A stretch of DNA of 64,000 bases from Pseudonocardia sp. CNS-004. Lineage in GTDB: Bacteria > Actinomycetota > Actinomycetes > Mycobacteriales > Pseudonocardiaceae. Positions 1 through 10,252 of the stretch are shown one piece after another. Every line of letters begins with the position of its first letter. Within the stretch, counting starts at the first letter, position 1. Location: assembly GCA_001942185.1 (NCBI GenBank), contig MKJV01000075.1, positions 45,560-109,559 on the forward strand, written 5' to 3'. The notes below the pieces were generated by a model. The model did not search any database and was not told the origin of the DNA. It saw only the letters and a list, made by a program, of their open reading frames with translations. The position numbers and the translations under genes were made by a program.

Positions 1-177
1 CTACCAGGCCCACGCACAACCCGGTGATCGCTACGTAGCTGGCACGCGGGGTTCCTCCTGTACTGACGGCGTAGGGGCAGGCGAGCTTCGCCTCATCAGG
101 CGCGGCGGGTTCGACCCCTCATCACGACCGGACTTCGTCCAATCTAACAGCGGGCCGCGCACCGACCTGTACGTGGA

Positions 178-197
178 CCGGCACCACCCGGTGCCGG
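178..197 (-). terminator. hairpin downstream of rplO
   Basis: A perfect 8-bp inverted repeat (CCGGCACC / GGTGCCGG) with a 4-base loop lies 13 bases beyond the rplO stop. There is no clear T-run, so it may be a terminator or attenuator, or only a processing hairpin separating rplO from whatever lies beyond the left edge (secY in most relatives). The remaining leftmost 177 bases show no recognisable gene. An AGGAGG pointing left (53-59) is not followed by a usable frame. Confidence 0.45.
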
Positions 198-210
198 CCC
201 ACGCACCGGA

Positions 211-656
211 TCAGAGCTGCGTGACCGTGCCGCCGGCGGCCGTGATCTTGTCACGGGCGCTGCCGGAGAAGGCGTGGGCGCTCACCGTGAGCGCGACGCC
301 GTCGAGGTCTCCGTTGCCGAGAACCTTCACCAGCTGGTTGCGCCGGACCGCGCCGGCGGCGACGAGCTCGTCGATGCCGACGGTGCCGCCCTCGGGGAAC
401 AGCTGGGCGAGGTCGCCCACGTTCACCACCTGGTACTCGACGCGGAACCGGTTCTTGAAGCCCTTGAGCTTCGGCAGCCGCATGTGCAGCGGCATCTGCC
501 CACCCTCGAGGCGGGCGAGACGGTCTTGCGTGCCTTGGTGCCCTTGGTACCGCGGCCCGCGGTCTTGCCCTTGCTGCCCTCACCGCGTCCGACCCGGGTC
601 TTGTCGGTCTTCGCCCCCGGGGCGGGACGCAGGTGGTGGATCTTGATGGTGGTCAT
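211..656 (-). CDS. rplO: 50S ribosomal protein L15 (frame break)
   Basis: This is L15, a 23S rRNA-binding protein of the large subunit. The N-terminal part (to about residue 48, basic [17 protein letters not shown] stretch) and the C-terminal part (from the [13 protein letters not shown] motif to the stop at 211) are in different frames. Restoring one C in the CCC run (plus-strand G run at 513-515) rejoins them as SPRLEGGQM and gives 148 residues, the normal length. The ATG overlaps the expected rpmD stop in a TGATG junction, so the genes are translationally coupled. The break is most likely a sequence error, since L15 is important for growth and the rest is well conserved. Confidence 0.93.
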
Positions 657-858
657 CAGGAGCGACCTCCTCCACCGTCACCAGGTGACGGACGGTGTGG
701 ATCATGCCTCGGATCTGCGGGTTGTCGTCCCGCTCGACCGTCTGGCGGATCTTGCGCAGACCCAGCGACCTCAGCGTGGCCCGCTGGTTCTCCTTGCAGC
801 CGATGCTGCTGCGCACCTGGGTGATCGCGAGCTTCGCCGCGTTGGTCGTTTCGGCCAT
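656..858 (-). CDS. rpmD: 50S ribosomal protein L30 (frame break near 3' end)
   Basis: L30 is a small protein of the large subunit. The frame from ATG 858 carries the family core (ITQVRSSIG, then [31 protein letters not shown]). L30 usually ends directly after this core, but the frame as written runs on into rplO. One missing base near 665-672 would place the TGA at 656-658 in frame and give 67 residues, with a TGATG overlap onto rplO like the rpsE/rpmD junction. The start ATG 858 itself overlaps the rpsE stop, so an upstream GTG at 861 is less likely. Confidence 0.88.
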
Positions 859-1486
859 CACGACCTCGCACCCTGCGCGGCGGCGCGCGGGCCCGCAGCA
901 TCTCGGCGGGAGCGACGTCCTCGAGCGGCAGGCCGCGGCGGGCCGCGACCTCCTCGGGCCGCTGGATCTGCTTCAGCGCGTCGACCGTGGCGTGCACGAT
1001 GTTGATCGCGTTGTCGCTGCCCAGCGACTTCGACAGGACGTCGTGGATGCCGGCGCACTCCAGCACGGCGCGCACCGGGCCACCGGCGATGACACCGGTA
1101 CCGGGGCTGGCCGGACGGAGCATGACCACGCCCGCGGCCGCCTCACCCTGCACGCGGTGCACGATCGTGCCGCCGATGCGCGGGACGCGGAAGAAGTTCT
1201 TCTTCGCCTCCTCCACGCCCTTGGCGATCGCGGCCGGCACCTCCTTGGCCTTGCCGTAGCCGACACCGACCATGCCGTCGCCGTCACCGACGATCATCAG
1301 GGCGGTGAAGCTGAAGCGCCGACCACCCTTGACCACCTTGGCCACGCGGTTGATCGTGACCAGGCGCTCGATGTACGGGGTCTTGTCCTGGGCCGCCCCG
1401 CCACGGCCTCCGTCCCGGCGGTCCCGGCGGTCGCGGTTGTCGCCGCCACCGGGCCCTCCGCCGTCACGCCGCGTGCGTCCCGGCAT
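858..1486 (-). CDS. rpsE: 30S ribosomal protein S5 (frame break at C-terminus)
   Basis: S5 acts in decoding fidelity and mRNA handling in the small subunit. It has a glycine/arginine/aspartate-rich N-terminal tail (residues 1-35). The double-stranded RNA-binding S5 domain follows ([20 protein letters not shown]), then the C-terminal domain ([31 protein letters not shown]). The last dozen codons ([13 protein letters not shown]) need one extra base near 880-886; with it the protein is 209 residues and ends in a TGA overlapping the rpmD ATG. The start at ATG 1486 is preceded by GGAAGGG at a good distance. Confidence 0.92.
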
Positions 1487-1517
1487 CAGACGTTCCCTTC
1501 CATCATGTGAACCTTCA

Positions 1518-1922
1518 TCAGAACTCCAGCCCGCCCTCGCGAGCGGCGTCCGCCAGCGCGGCGATCCGGCCGTGGTAGTCGTAGCCACCCCGGTCGAACA
1601 CCACCGCGGTGACGCCGGCCTCGCGGGCCCGGGCGGCCACCAGCTCGCCGACCTTGGTCGCGCGGGCCTTCTTGTCGCCGTCGAGCGCGCGGACGTCGGC
1701 CTCCAGGGACGACGCCGCGGCCAAGGTGCGACCCGCGACATCGTCCACGAGCTGCACGACGATGTGGCGCGAGCTGCGGTGCACCGCGAGGCGCGGCCGC
1801 TCGGCGCTGCCGATGACCTTCTTGCGCAGCCGGGTGTGCCGGTTGGTGCGCGAGGTGCGGCGCTTGCTGGACACCTGCGAGGCGGCGCGCTTCTTGGCCG
1901 CCGCCGAGATCGTGTCAGCCAT
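1518..1922 (-). CDS. rplR: 50S ribosomal protein L18
   Basis: L18 binds 5S rRNA and helps attach it to the large subunit. The frame is intact, 134 residues from ATG 1922 (a GTG one codon upstream would overlap rplF further). It has the basic N-terminus and the family core ([33 protein letters not shown] helix, [28 protein letters not shown] end). Its ATG overlaps the rplF TGA, and rpsE follows after 31 bases. Confidence 0.97.
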   Translation of the reverse strand: MADTISAAAKKRAASQVSSKRRTSRTNRHTRLRKKVIGSAERPRLAVHRSSRHIVVQLVDDVAGRTLAAASSLEADVRALDGDKKARATKVGELVAARAREAGVTAVVFDRGGYDYHGRIAALADAAREGGLEF

Positions 1923-2461
1923 CACTTACCCGTCTTTCCGACCTTGCGGCGGACGTTCTCGCCCGCGTACCGCACACCCTTGCCCTTGTACGGCTCGGGC
2001 TTGCGGATCTTGCGGATGTTCGCTGCGGTCTCGCCGACCAGCTGCTTGTCGATGCCGCTGACCGAGAACCGGGTGGGTGACTCCACCGCGAAGGTGATGC
2101 CCGCGGGCGGCTCGACCACGACGGGGTGGCTGAAACCGAGCGCGAACTCCAGGTTGGAACCCTTCAGCGCCACGCGGTAACCGACGCCGACGATCTCCAG
2201 CTTCTTCTCGTAGCCGGAGGTGACGCCGACGACCAGGTTGTTGACCAGCGAGCGGGTGAGGCCGTGGTACGCCCTGCTCTTGCGCTCGTCGTCCGGGCGC
2301 TTCACGAGGATCTCGCCGTCATCGCCACGCTCGAGCGTGATCGGCTCGACGACGGTGTGCGACAGGGTGCCCTTGGGCCCCTTCACGGTCACCGTGCGGC
2401 CGTCGATGGTGACGTCCACCCCGGACGGCACGGTGACGGGCAGCTTCCCGATACGGGACAT
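1922..2461 (-). CDS. rplF: 50S ribosomal protein L6
   Basis: L6 binds the sarcin-ricin region of 23S rRNA near the GTPase centre. The frame is intact at 179 residues, the normal length. It starts [12 protein letters not shown], carries two L6 domain copies, and ends with [25 protein letters not shown], the typical C-terminal signature. It lies 13 bases after rpsH and overlaps rplR by 1 base (TGATG). Confidence 0.98.
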   Translation of the reverse strand: MSRIGKLPVTVPSGVDVTIDGRTVTVKGPKGTLSHTVVEPITLERGDDGEILVKRPDDERKSRAYHGLTRSLVNNLVVGVTSGYEKKLEIVGVGYRVALKGSNLEFALGFSHPVVVEPPAGITFAVESPTRFSVSGIDKQLVGETAANIRKIRKPEPYKGKGVRYAGENVRRKVGKTGK

Positions 2462-2474
2462 GTCTCCTACCCCC

Positions 2475-2873
2475 TCACCAGACGTAGGCGAGGACTTCCC
2501 CGCCCACGCCGTTCTTCTTCGCCTGCTGGTCGGTCTGCAGGCCGCTCGACGTCGAGATGATCGCGACGCCGAGGCCCCCGAGGACCCGGGGCAGGTTCGT
2601 GTTCTTCGCGTACACCCGCAGGCCGGGCTTCGACACTCGCCGGAGACCGGCGATGCTGCGCTCGCGGTTGCGGCCGTACTTCAGCTCGATGACCAGGCTC
2701 TTGCCGACCTCGGCGTCCTCCACGTGGTGGGAGGCGATGTAGCCCTCCTTGTGGAGGATCTCCGCGATCGCGACCTTGAGCTTCGAGTGCGGCATGACCA
2801 CGCGGTCGTGGTACGCCGAGTTGGCATTGCGCAGACGCGTGAGCATGTCTGCGATGGGATCGGTCATCGTCAT
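2475..2873 (-). CDS. rpsH: 30S ribosomal protein S8
   Basis: S8 is a primary 16S rRNA binder and a known autoregulator of spc operons in other bacteria. The frame is intact, 132 residues. It begins [18 protein letters not shown] and ends with the diagnostic [37 protein letters not shown] C-terminus. The gene is separated from rpsZ by 55 bases, the longest gap inside this part of the cluster, in which I see no clear promoter. Confidence 0.98.
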   Translation of the reverse strand: MTMTDPIADMLTRLRNANSAYHDRVVMPHSKLKVAIAEILHKEGYIASHHVEDAEVGKSLVIELKYGRNRERSIAGLRRVSKPGLRVYAKNTNLPRVLGGLGVAIISTSSGLQTDQQAKKNGVGGEVLAYVW

Positions 2874-2928
2874 GTGACGTCGTCACTTTCCCGCCGCGGT
2901 TCCCGGTGAGGGCCTACGGCGAAAGGGG

Positions 2929-3114
2929 TTACCAGGAGGACTTGTTCACGCCGGGCAGCTCGCCCGCGTGCGCCATGTCCCGGACACAGATGCGGCAGAG
3001 GCCGAACTTGCGCAGCACGGCGCGCGGCCGGCCACACTTCTGGCAGCGGGTGTAGCCCCGCACCTTGAACTTCGGCTTGCGCGCGGCCTTGATGATGAGA
3101 GCCTTCTTGGCCAT
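2929..3114 (-). CDS. rpsZ: 30S ribosomal protein S14, zinc-binding form
   Basis: This is the short (61-residue) S14 that binds Zn2+ through four cysteines in two CxxC pairs (CQKC near residue 24 and CRIC near residue 40). It ends in the usual GVNKSSW. It lies one base after rplE. A second, longer S14 without cysteines is at 61372-61677, so the window holds both members of a zinc/no-zinc paralogue pair. Confidence 0.97.
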   Translation of the reverse strand: MAKKALIIKAARKPKFKVRGYTRCQKCGRPRAVLRKFGLCRICVRDMAHAGELPGVNKSSW

Positions 3115-3115
3115 C

Positions 3116-3679
3116 TCACGCCTCCTTGAAAGGAAAACCGAGCTTGCGCAGGAGCGCTCGGCCTTCCTCGTCGGTCGTGGCCGTGGTGACGACCGTGATG
3201 TCCATGCCGCGCGGCCGGTCGATCGAGTCCGGGTCGATCTCGTGGAACATCGACTGCTCCGTGAGCCCGAACGTGTAGTTGCCCCGCCCGTCGAACTGCG
3301 TGCCCGACAGGCCACGGAAGTCGCGGATACGCGGGAGCGCGATCGTGAGCAGGCGGTCGAGGAACTCCCACATCCGGTCGCCGCGCAGGGTGACCTTCGC
3401 GCCGATCGGCATGCCCTCGCGCAGCTTGAACTGCGCGATGGACTTCGTGGCCCGGCGGATCTGCGGCTTCTGGCCGGTGATGGTGGCCAGGTCGCGGACC
3501 GCTCCGTCGATCAGCTTCGCGTCGCGGGCGGCGTCGCCGACACCCATGTTGACGACGACCTTCACGACACCCGGAACCTGCATGACGTTCGCGTAGGAGA
3601 ACTGCTCGCGCAGGTCACCCTTGATCTCGTCGAGGTAGCGCTGCTTCAGCCGCGGCGCCACGCGCTCTGCGGTCGTCAT
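3116..3679 (-). CDS. rplE: 50S ribosomal protein L5
   Basis: L5 binds 5S rRNA and forms the central protuberance. The frame is intact, 187 residues. Family blocks are [41 protein letters not shown], and [22 protein letters not shown]. The start ATG overlaps the rplX stop by one base. The zinc S14 gene follows immediately. Confidence 0.98.
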   Translation of the reverse strand: MTTAERVAPRLKQRYLDEIKGDLREQFSYANVMQVPGVVKVVVNMGVGDAARDAKLIDGAVRDLATITGQKPQIRRATKSIAQFKLREGMPIGAKVTLRGDRMWEFLDRLLTIALPRIRDFRGLSGTQFDGRGNYTFGLTEQSMFHEIDPDSIDRPRGMDITVVTTATTDEEGRALLRKLGFPFKEA

Positions 3680-3993
3680 CAGATCTCCTTCCCGGAACGC
3701 CGGGAGATCCGGACGCGCTTGCCCTCGTCGGTGGTGGACTTGCCGACCCGGGTGGGCTTGCCGTCACCGTCGACCAGCATCACGTTCGAGACGTGGATGG
3801 CGGCCTCGGTGGTGACGATCCCGCCGGACTGCGCGCCGCGCTGGTTCTGAGTGATCCGGGTGTGCTTCTTGATCCGGTTGACACCCTCGACGAGCACCCG
3901 CTGCGTGTCCGGGTAGGCCTGGATGACCTTGCCCTTCGCGCCCTTGTCCTTGCCGGCGATCACCTGCACGGTGTCGCCCTTCTTGATCTTCAT
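3679..3993 (-). CDS. rplX: 50S ribosomal protein L24
   Basis: L24 is an assembly initiator for the large subunit. The 104-residue frame is intact and contains the KOW motif at the N-terminus ([20 protein letters not shown]) and the [10 protein letters not shown] block. It starts one base after the rplN stop, so it is co-transcribed and probably coupled. Confidence 0.98.
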   Translation of the reverse strand: MKIKKGDTVQVIAGKDKGAKGKVIQAYPDTQRVLVEGVNRIKKHTRITQNQRGAQSGGIVTTEAAIHVSNVMLVDGDGKPTRVGKSTTDEGKRVRISRRSGKEI

Positions 3994-3994
3994 G

Positions 3995-4363
3995 TCAGAG
4001 CACCTCCGGGGCGAGGGAGATGATCTTCATGAACCGCTTGTCGCGCAGCTCGCGCCCGACCGGGCCGAAGATGCGGGTCCCTCGCGGCTCGTTGTTGTCC
4101 CGGATCAGCACCGCCGCGTTCTCGTCGAACCGGATGTAGCTGCCGTCCGGGCGCCGCCGCTCCTTGACGGTGCGCACGATGACGGCCTTCACCACGTCAC
4201 CGCGCTTCACACCGGCAGCCGGAATGGCGTCCTTGACCGTGGCGACGATGACGTCGCCGATGCCTGCGTACCGACGCCCGGAGCCGCCCAGCACCCGGAT
4301 GCACAGGATCTCCTTGGCACCGGTGTTGTCGGCGACGCGCAGCCGCGACTCCTGCTGGATCAC
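3995..4363 (-). CDS. rplN: 50S ribosomal protein L14
   Basis: L14 sits at the subunit interface. The frame is intact, 122 residues, beginning [18 protein letters not shown], with the conserved [11 protein letters not shown] block and the family end block around [12 protein letters not shown]. It overlaps the rpsQ stop by 4 bases (ATGA). Confidence 0.98.
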   Translation of the reverse strand: MIQQESRLRVADNTGAKEILCIRVLGGSGRRYAGIGDVIVATVKDAIPAAGVKRGDVVKAVIVRTVKERRRPDGSYIRFDENAAVLIRDNNEPRGTRIFGPVGRELRDKRFMKIISLAPEVL

Positions 4364-4656
4364 TTCGCCTTCTCCAGGATCTCCACCAGCCGCCAGCGCT
4401 TCGTGGCGGACAGCGGGCGGGTCTCCATCAGCCGGACACGGTCGCCGATCGCGGCCGTGTTGGCCTCGTCGTGCGCCTTCACCTTGCTGGTCCGGCGGAT
4501 GACCTTCGCGTACAGCGGGTGCTTCACGCGGTCCTCGAGCTCGACCACGATGGTCTTGTCCATCTTGTCGGAGACGACCAGGCCCTCACGGACCTTGCGC
4601 TCCCCGCGGACCTGAGCCCCCGCCGCTTGCGGCGAAGATGTATCGAGCTCGCTCAT
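4360..4656 (-). CDS. rpsQ: 30S ribosomal protein S17
   Basis: S17 is a primary 16S rRNA-binding OB-fold protein. The frame is intact, 98 residues with a short N-terminal extension (about 18 residues) before the core [37 protein letters not shown]. It ends [13 protein letters not shown]. It overlaps rpmC upstream and rplN downstream by 4 bases each. Confidence 0.97.
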   Translation of the reverse strand: MSELDTSSPQAAGAQVRGERKVREGLVVSDKMDKTIVVELEDRVKHPLYAKVIRRTSKVKAHDEANTAAIGDRVRLMETRPLSATKRWRLVEILEKAK

Positions 4657-4898
4657 GCCGCTCCCTCGTCACTCTCGTCGGGGGCGACCGACAGGCCCAG
4701 CTCGCGCTCACGCATGATCGTGTAGATCCGCGCGATGTCGTGCCGGACGGTACGCAGCCGCCGGTTGTTGTCCAGCTGCCCGGTGGCCATCTGGAAACGG
4801 AGGTTGAACAGCTCCTCCTTGGCCTCCCGCACCCGCAGCACGAGCTCCTCGTCGGACAGCTCGCGCAGCTCGGCAGCGGCGGTCGAGCCTGCGGCCAT
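4653..4898 (-). CDS. rpmC: 50S ribosomal protein L29
   Basis: L29 sits by the exit tunnel, a docking area for trigger factor and SRP. The 81-residue frame is intact and has the two-helix L29 core ([53 protein letters not shown]). It is coupled to rplP by a 1-base overlap and to rpsQ by 4 bases. Confidence 0.97.
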   Translation of the reverse strand: MAAGSTAAAELRELSDEELVLRVREAKEELFNLRFQMATGQLDNNRRLRTVRHDIARIYTIMRERELGLSVAPDESDEGAA

Positions 4899-5317
4899 CA
4901 GATGTCACCACCTTCACGGGTAACGATCCGGCACTTCATGGGCAGCTTGTGGATCGCGCGACGCAGCGCCTCACGAGCCGTCTGCTCGTTCGGGTAGCTC
5001 ATCTCGAACACGACCCGGCCGGGCTTGATGTTGGCGACCCACTTCTCCGGCGAGCCCTTGCCGGAACCCATGCGGGTCTCGGCGGGCTTCTTGGTGAGCG
5101 GGCGGTCCGGGAACACGTTGATCCAGACCTTGCCGCCACGGCGGATGTGCCGGTTGATGGCGATACGGGCGGACTCGATCTGCCGGTTGGTGATGTAGGC
5201 GGGCTCGAGCGCCTGGATGCCGTAGTCGCCGAAGGTCACCCGCGTGCCGCCGGTGGCCATGCCGGTGCGGTGCGGACGGTGCTGCTTGCGGTGCTTGACC
5301 TTGCGTGGGATCAGCAT
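4898..5317 (-). CDS. rplP: 50S ribosomal protein L16
   Basis: L16 shapes the A-site region of the large subunit. The frame is intact, 139 residues, starting [15 protein letters not shown] with the family motifs [13 protein letters not shown] ([14 protein letters not shown]), [23 protein letters not shown] and [16 protein letters not shown]. It is 3 bases after rpsC. Confidence 0.98.
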   Translation of the reverse strand: MLIPRKVKHRKQHRPHRTGMATGGTRVTFGDYGIQALEPAYITNRQIESARIAINRHIRRGGKVWINVFPDRPLTKKPAETRMGSGKGSPEKWVANIKPGRVVFEMSYPNEQTAREALRRAIHKLPMKCRIVTREGGDI

Positions 5318-5320
5318 GGC

Positions 5321-6141
<821 letters not shown>

Positions 6142-6142
<1 letters not shown>

Positions 6143-6557
6143 CAGCGGGCCCTCCCCTTCGCACCGCGAGCGCCGCGACCGGCCCGTGCCGGCTGCGACT
6201 CGACCTCGACGGTGATGTGGCTCGTGCGCTTGCGGATCCGGTACGCGCGGCCCTGGGCCCGCGGCCGGATGCGCTTGAGCGTCGGGCCCTCGTCGGCAAA
6301 GGCCGCCGCCACCACGAGGGTGTCGGGGTCCAGGTCGAGGTTGTTCTCGGCGTTGGCCGCGGCGCTCGCCACGACCTTGAACAGCGGCTGGGCCGCTGCC
6401 TGCGGGCTGAACCGCAGGATGTCGAGTGCCTCCTGGACCGGACGGTCCTTGATCAGCTCAACGACTCGCCGCACCTTGGTGGGCGACATGTGCACGTACC
6501 GCGCCACCGCGCGCGCCCGTGCGGGCGCGGCGGCAGGGTCTCGGTGGTCTCAGCCAC
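6142..6557 (-). CDS. rplV: 50S ribosomal protein L22 (frame break near N-terminus)
   Basis: L22 reaches into the exit tunnel. The core ([18 protein letters not shown], then [34 protein letters not shown]) is in one frame. The true N-terminus, GTG 6557 with GAGGAGA upstream ([17 protein letters not shown]), is in another. One missing base in the GCGCGCG tract near 6508-6514 joins them as [11 protein letters not shown] and gives 138 residues. Starting at the in-frame ATG 6507 would lose the usual N-terminal extension and leave the gene without a ribosome-binding site. Confidence 0.93.
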
Positions 6558-6587
6558 GTCTTCTCCTCTGCTCGTCCGTCAGCCCGC

Positions 6588-6869
6588 TCAGCGCCTGCGC
6601 GCCTTGCGGTCGTCCTTGATGTGGCCCCGGAAGGTGCGCGTCGGCGCGAACTCCCCGAGCTTGTGACCCACCATCGAGTCCGAGACGAAGACCGGCACGT
6701 GCTTGCGGCCGTCGTGCACCGCGATCGTGTGGCCGATCATGTCCGGGATGATGGTGGAACGGCGGGACCAGGTCCTGATCACCGTCTTCTTGCCCGACTC
6801 GTTGAGGGCGTCCACCTTCTTGAGCAGGTGGTCGTCCACGAACGGGCCCTTCTTCAGGCTGCGCGGCAT
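6588..6869 (-). CDS. rpsS: 30S ribosomal protein S19
   Basis: S19 sits in the small subunit head and contacts the A-site finger. The frame is intact, 93 residues, starting [20 protein letters not shown] and containing [31 protein letters not shown]. Gaps of 15 bases to rplB and 30 to rplV. Confidence 0.98.
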   Translation of the reverse strand: MPRSLKKGPFVDDHLLKKVDALNESGKKTVIRTWSRRSTIIPDMIGHTIAVHDGRKHVPVFVSDSMVGHKLGEFAPTRTFRGHIKDDRKARRR

Positions 6870-6884
6870 CTCTTACCTCCCTGC

Positions 6885-7718
6885 TCAGCGCTTCTTGCCG
6901 GTGCGACGCCGGCGAACGATCAACTTGTCGGACGGCTTGGTGAGGCGGGTGCGGCCCTCGGGCTTGCCCGCGGGGTTGACCGGGTGGCGACCACCCGAGG
7001 TCTTCCCCTCACCACCACCGTGGGGGTGGTCGACCGGGTTCATCGCGACACCGCGGACGGTGGGGCGCTTGCCCTTCCACCGCATACGGCCCGCCTTGCC
7101 CCAGTTGATGTTGGAGTGCTCGGAGTTGCCCACCTCGCCGACGGTGGCGCGGCAGCGCACGTCGACGTTGCGGATCTCCCCGGACGGCATGCGCAGCTGC
7201 GCGTAGGGACCGTCCTTGGCGACCAGCTGCACGCTCGAGCCGGCCGACCGCGCGATCTTCGCGCCGCCGCCGGGGCGGAGCTCGATCGCGTGGATCACGG
7301 TGCCGGTCGGGATGTTGCGCAGCGGCAGGTTGTTGCCCACCTTGATGTCGGCCCTGAGGCCGGCCTCGACGGTGTCGCCCTGCTTGAGCTTCGCCGGCGC
7401 GATGATGTAGCGCTTCTCGCCGTCGGCGTAGTGCAGCAGCGCGATGCGGCTGGTGCGGTTGGGGTCGTACTCGATGTGAGCGACCTTGGCCGGAACGCCG
7501 TCCTTGTCGTTGCGCCGGAAGTCGATCAGGCGGTAGGCGCGCTTGTGGCCGCCGCCCTGGTGCCGGGTGGTGACCCGCCCGTGCACGTTGCGGCCGCCCT
7601 TGCTGTGCAGCGGGCGGATCAGCGACTTCTCGGGCGTCGAACGCGTGATCTCGGCGAAGTCCGAGACGCTCGACCCACGACGACCCGGGGTCGTCGGCTT
7701 GTACTTGCGGATGCCCAT
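6885..7718 (-). CDS. rplB: 50S ribosomal protein L2
   Basis: L2 is required for subunit association and supports the peptidyl transferase centre. The frame is intact at 277 residues. It starts [21 protein letters not shown] and carries the signature [20 protein letters not shown] with the conserved histidine near residue 230. It lies 16 bases after rplW. Confidence 0.98.
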   Translation of the reverse strand: MGIRKYKPTTPGRRGSSVSDFAEITRSTPEKSLIRPLHSKGGRNVHGRVTTRHQGGGHKRAYRLIDFRRNDKDGVPAKVAHIEYDPNRTSRIALLHYADGEKRYIIAPAKLKQGDTVEAGLRADIKVGNNLPLRNIPTGTVIHAIELRPGGGAKIARSAGSSVQLVAKDGPYAQLRMPSGEIRNVDVRCRATVGEVGNSEHSNINWGKAGRMRWKGKRPTVRGVAMNPVDHPHGGGEGKTSGGRHPVNPAGKPEGRTRLTKPSDKLIVRRRRTGKKR

Positions 7719-7734
7719 ATGTGTCGTCAGCCCC

Positions 7735-8034
7735 TCAGCTCGCCCGGCCGCCGAACACGTCGATCGCCCGGCTCTCCTCGGAGAGCGTGACGATGGCGCG
7801 CTTGGTGTCCTTGCGCTTGCCGTAGCCGGTGCGGGTGCGCTTGCGCTTGCCCGGGCGGTTCAGCGTGTTCACGCTGAGCACCTTGACCCCGAACACCTTC
7901 TCCACGGCGATCTTGATCTCGGTCTTGTTCGCGTTCGGGGCGACGACGAAGGTGTACTGGCGCTCCTCGAGCAGCCCGTAGCTCTTCTCCGACACCACCG
8001 GCGCGAGCAGGATGTCCCGCGGATCGGGGATCAC
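7735..8034 (-). CDS. rplW: 50S ribosomal protein L23
   Basis: L23 is a 23S rRNA-binding protein at the tunnel exit. The frame is intact, 99 residues, with [20 protein letters not shown] at the N-terminus and [24 protein letters not shown]. It overlaps the rplD stop by 4 bases (ATGA). Confidence 0.98.
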   Translation of the reverse strand: MIPDPRDILLAPVVSEKSYGLLEERQYTFVVAPNANKTEIKIAVEKVFGVKVLSVNTLNRPGKRKRTRTGYGKRKDTKRAIVTLSEESRAIDVFGGRAS

Positions 8035-8972
8035 TTCTCGTCCTCCTCGGAGCCTGCGTCCGCCGCCGCCTTGCGCTGCGAGGGCGGCGCCTGGAAGCCG
8101 GCGGCCTCGGCCGCATCTGCCGACGCGAACCAGACCTCCGCCTCCGTGCGGGCGTAGAACGAGCTGCCCGGCACGTGGTAGAGCATCGAGTCGGCATTGC
8201 CCTTCACCGGGAAGCCCTCGGGCTGCGAGCCGTCCGCCAGCGGCGCGTGGCTCTGCGGCCCGTGCGGCCCGGCCTCGGCGTCGACCGCGCCCGTCTCGCT
8301 CTCCCGTGCACCGGCCCGCACCGAACGCCGGGTGGGCGTGGCGATCGGGCCCGCGAGGAACGCGTCGAGCGCCTCGCTGGTGAACACGACCGCGTCGTTG
8401 ACCAGCACGTCGTACGTGTTGAGCTGGTCGGGCGCGATCAGGTGCACGGTGGGCAGGTTGCGCAGCGACAGCCAGGCCGCCTCGTCCTCCCGGCCGAGCA
8501 CCACGAGCACACGCTGCGCGGCGTCGCCGGTGACGGCCTCGATCGCCTTGCGGGCCGACTTGGTGGACGGGGTGTCTCCCGTGACCACGGAGGACACGAC
8601 GTGCACCAGCCCGGCGCGCGCCCGGTCGGAGAGGGCACCGCGCAATGCGGCGGCCTTCATCTTCTTCGGCGTCTTCTGGGCGTAGTCACGCGGCGTCGGG
8701 CCGTGGACGGTGCCACCGCCCGCGAACTGCGGCGCACGGGTCGAACCCTGACGGGCCCGGCCGGTGCCCTTCTGGCGGTACGGCTTCTTGCCGCCACCGC
8801 GCACCTCGCCACGGGTCTTCGTGTCGTGCGTGCCCTGGCGGGCAGCCGCCTGCTGGGCCACCACGACCTGGTGCATCAGCGGCACGTTGGCCGTGACGTC
8901 GAAGACGTGGTCGGGCAGCTCGACGGTGCCGCCCTTCTCGCCCTCCGGGGACAGAACGTCGACGGAGCTCAC
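8031..8972 (-). CDS. rplD: 50S ribosomal protein L4 with long C-terminal extension
   Basis: Residues 1-207 are ordinary L4: N-terminal beta hairpin, the tunnel loop with [20 protein letters not shown], and the globular domain ending near ALDAFLAGP. The protein then continues, uninterrupted and in frame, to 313 residues, about 100 more than usual. Residues 208-250 are low complexity. Residues 251-296 look like a small compact domain ([19 protein letters not shown], then [18 protein letters not shown]), resembling the domain I know as sunset in actinobacterial and phage proteins. The tail is acidic. The start GTG 8972 overlaps the rplC stop by 4 bases, as coupled starts in this operon do. The extension's role is unknown. 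Confidence 0.95.
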   Translation of the reverse strand: MSSVDVLSPEGEKGGTVELPDHVFDVTANVPLMHQVVVAQQAAARQGTHDTKTRGEVRGGGKKPYRQKGTGRARQGSTRAPQFAGGGTVHGPTPRDYAQKTPKKMKAAALRGALSDRARAGLVHVVSSVVTGDTPSTKSARKAIEAVTGDAAQRVLVVLGREDEAAWLSLRNLPTVHLIAPDQLNTYDVLVNDAVVFTSEALDAFLAGPIATPTRRSVRAGARESETGAVDAEAGPHGPQSHAPLADGSQPEGFPVKGNADSMLYHVPGSSFYARTEAEVWFASADAAEAAGFQAPPSQRKAAADAGSEEDEK

Positions 8973-9621
8973 TGGGCACCACCCTTCGCGGCCGTCTTGA
9001 CCAGGAGGAGGCCGCCGCGCGGACCAGGGACGGCACCCTTGATCAGCAGCAGCCCGTTGTCGGTGTCGACGCGGTGCACCGTGAGGTTCTGCGTGGTGGT
9101 GCGCACGTTGCCCATGCGACCGGCCATCCGCAGACCCTTGAAGACCCGGCCCGGGGTGGCGCACCCGCCGATCGAACCCGGCGAGCGGTGCTTGCGCTGG
9201 GTGCCGTGGCTGCTGCCGAGGCCCTTGAAGCCGTGCCGCTTCATGACGCCCGCGGTGCCCTTGCCCTTGCTGGTGCCCACCACGTCGACGACGGTGCCGG
9301 CGTCGAACACCTCGGCGGTGATCTCCTGCCCGACCGTGTACTCGCCTGCGTCGGCCGTGCGCAGCTCGACCAGGTGCCGGCGCGGCGTGGCGCCCGCCTT
9401 GGCGAAGTGGCCGGTGCGCGGCTTGTTCACCTTGCGAGGGTCGATCGCGCCGTACGCGAGCTGCACCGCGGTGTAGCCGTCGGTCTCCGGCTTGCGGACC
9501 TGTGTCACCACGTTCGGGCCCGCCTGGACCACGGTGACCGGGACCACCCGGTTGTCTCGTCGAAGACCTGGGTCATCCCGAGCTTGGTGCCCAGGATCCC
9601 GGTGATCGTTCGTTCGGTCAT
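8969..9621 (-). CDS. rplC: 50S ribosomal protein L3 (frame break near N-terminus)
   Basis: L3 is an early assembly protein near the peptidyl transferase centre. The N-terminus from ATG 9621 reads [22 protein letters not shown], then the frame breaks near 9553-9556. The rest from [19 protein letters not shown] onward is in another frame, including [23 protein letters not shown]. One missing base restores 217 residues, the usual length. An ATG-like start at 9547 would drop the first 25 highly conserved residues, so 9621 is chosen. It is 12 bases after rpsJ. Confidence 0.94.
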
Positions 9622-9633
9622 CTGTCCGTAGCC

Positions 9634-9939
9634 CTACTGGATGTTGACGTCGACCGAGGCCGGCAGGTCGATGCGCATGAGCGCGTCGACCGTCTTCGGC
9701 GTCGGGTCGAGGATGTCGATCAGCCGCTTGTGGGTGCGCATCTCGAAGTGCTCCCGCGAGTCCTTGTACTTGTGCGGCGAGCGGATGACGCAGTAGATGT
9801 TCTTCTCCGTCGGCAGCGGCACCGGCCCGACGACCCGAGCGCCCGTGCGCGTGACCGTCTCGACGATCTTGCGCGCGGAGGCGTCGATGGCCTCGTGGTC
9901 ATAGGCCTTCAGCCTGATGCGGATCTTTTGTCCCGCCAT
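9634..9939 (-). CDS. rpsJ: 30S ribosomal protein S10
   Basis: S10 belongs to the small subunit and is also the partner of NusG/NusB in antitermination. The frame is intact at 101 residues, starting [16 protein letters not shown]. It contains the [42 protein letters not shown] core and ends [10 protein letters not shown]. It is the first gene of the S10 operon. Upstream is a 313-base gap to tuf. Confidence 0.98.
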   Translation of the reverse strand: MAGQKIRIRLKAYDHEAIDASARKIVETVTRTGARVVGPVPLPTEKNIYCVIRSPHKYKDSREHFEMRTHKRLIDILDPTPKTVDALMRIDLPASVDVNIQ

Positions 9940-10252
9940 GGTCGTCGGTCGTCCTTCTCTTCCTGCCGCTTGTCGTACGCGTGTCCGGGGGGTGGCGCCT
10001 CGAGGAGCCCGGATCGGTCTCACTCGCGACTGCTCCGGTCCACGAGGTCGGGCGTGTCGCTGCCTGACCTCATACCGGTCCCCGGGCGATCGGCGTCCCC
10101 TGGGGGGTGGCTCGAGCTCAGGGGCTGGGCGTGGCCGCGGCGCACTCGGACATTCAGATCCTGGGACCTGGTGGAGTCCGGGCGCGCCGCAGCCCTACGC
10201 GCAACCCGTCAAGGATGCCACACGTGACTGTGGCGCCCTCGACCGGGGGGTG
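9940..10252 (-). promoter_or_regulatory. tuf-rpsJ intergenic region, probable S10 operon promoter/leader
   Basis: This 313-base stretch holds no gene. Near tuf it contains a hairpin (10217-10234) and a TTGACG on the minus strand just below it, but I cannot place a convincing -10 box. A new promoter for the S10 operon is expected here, because the operon is separated from str by a probable terminator. Confidence 0.4.
10217..10234 (-). terminator. hairpin after tuf
   Basis: GCCACA / TGTGGC inverted repeat with a 6-base loop, about 19 bases beyond the tuf stop. The stem is short and there is no U-run, so termination would be partial at best. Confidence 0.4.

Noticed and set aside
1..177. Start of secY at the left edge
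   Set aside because: An AGGAGG is present but no frame carries the SecY N-terminus, so only a gap is reported.
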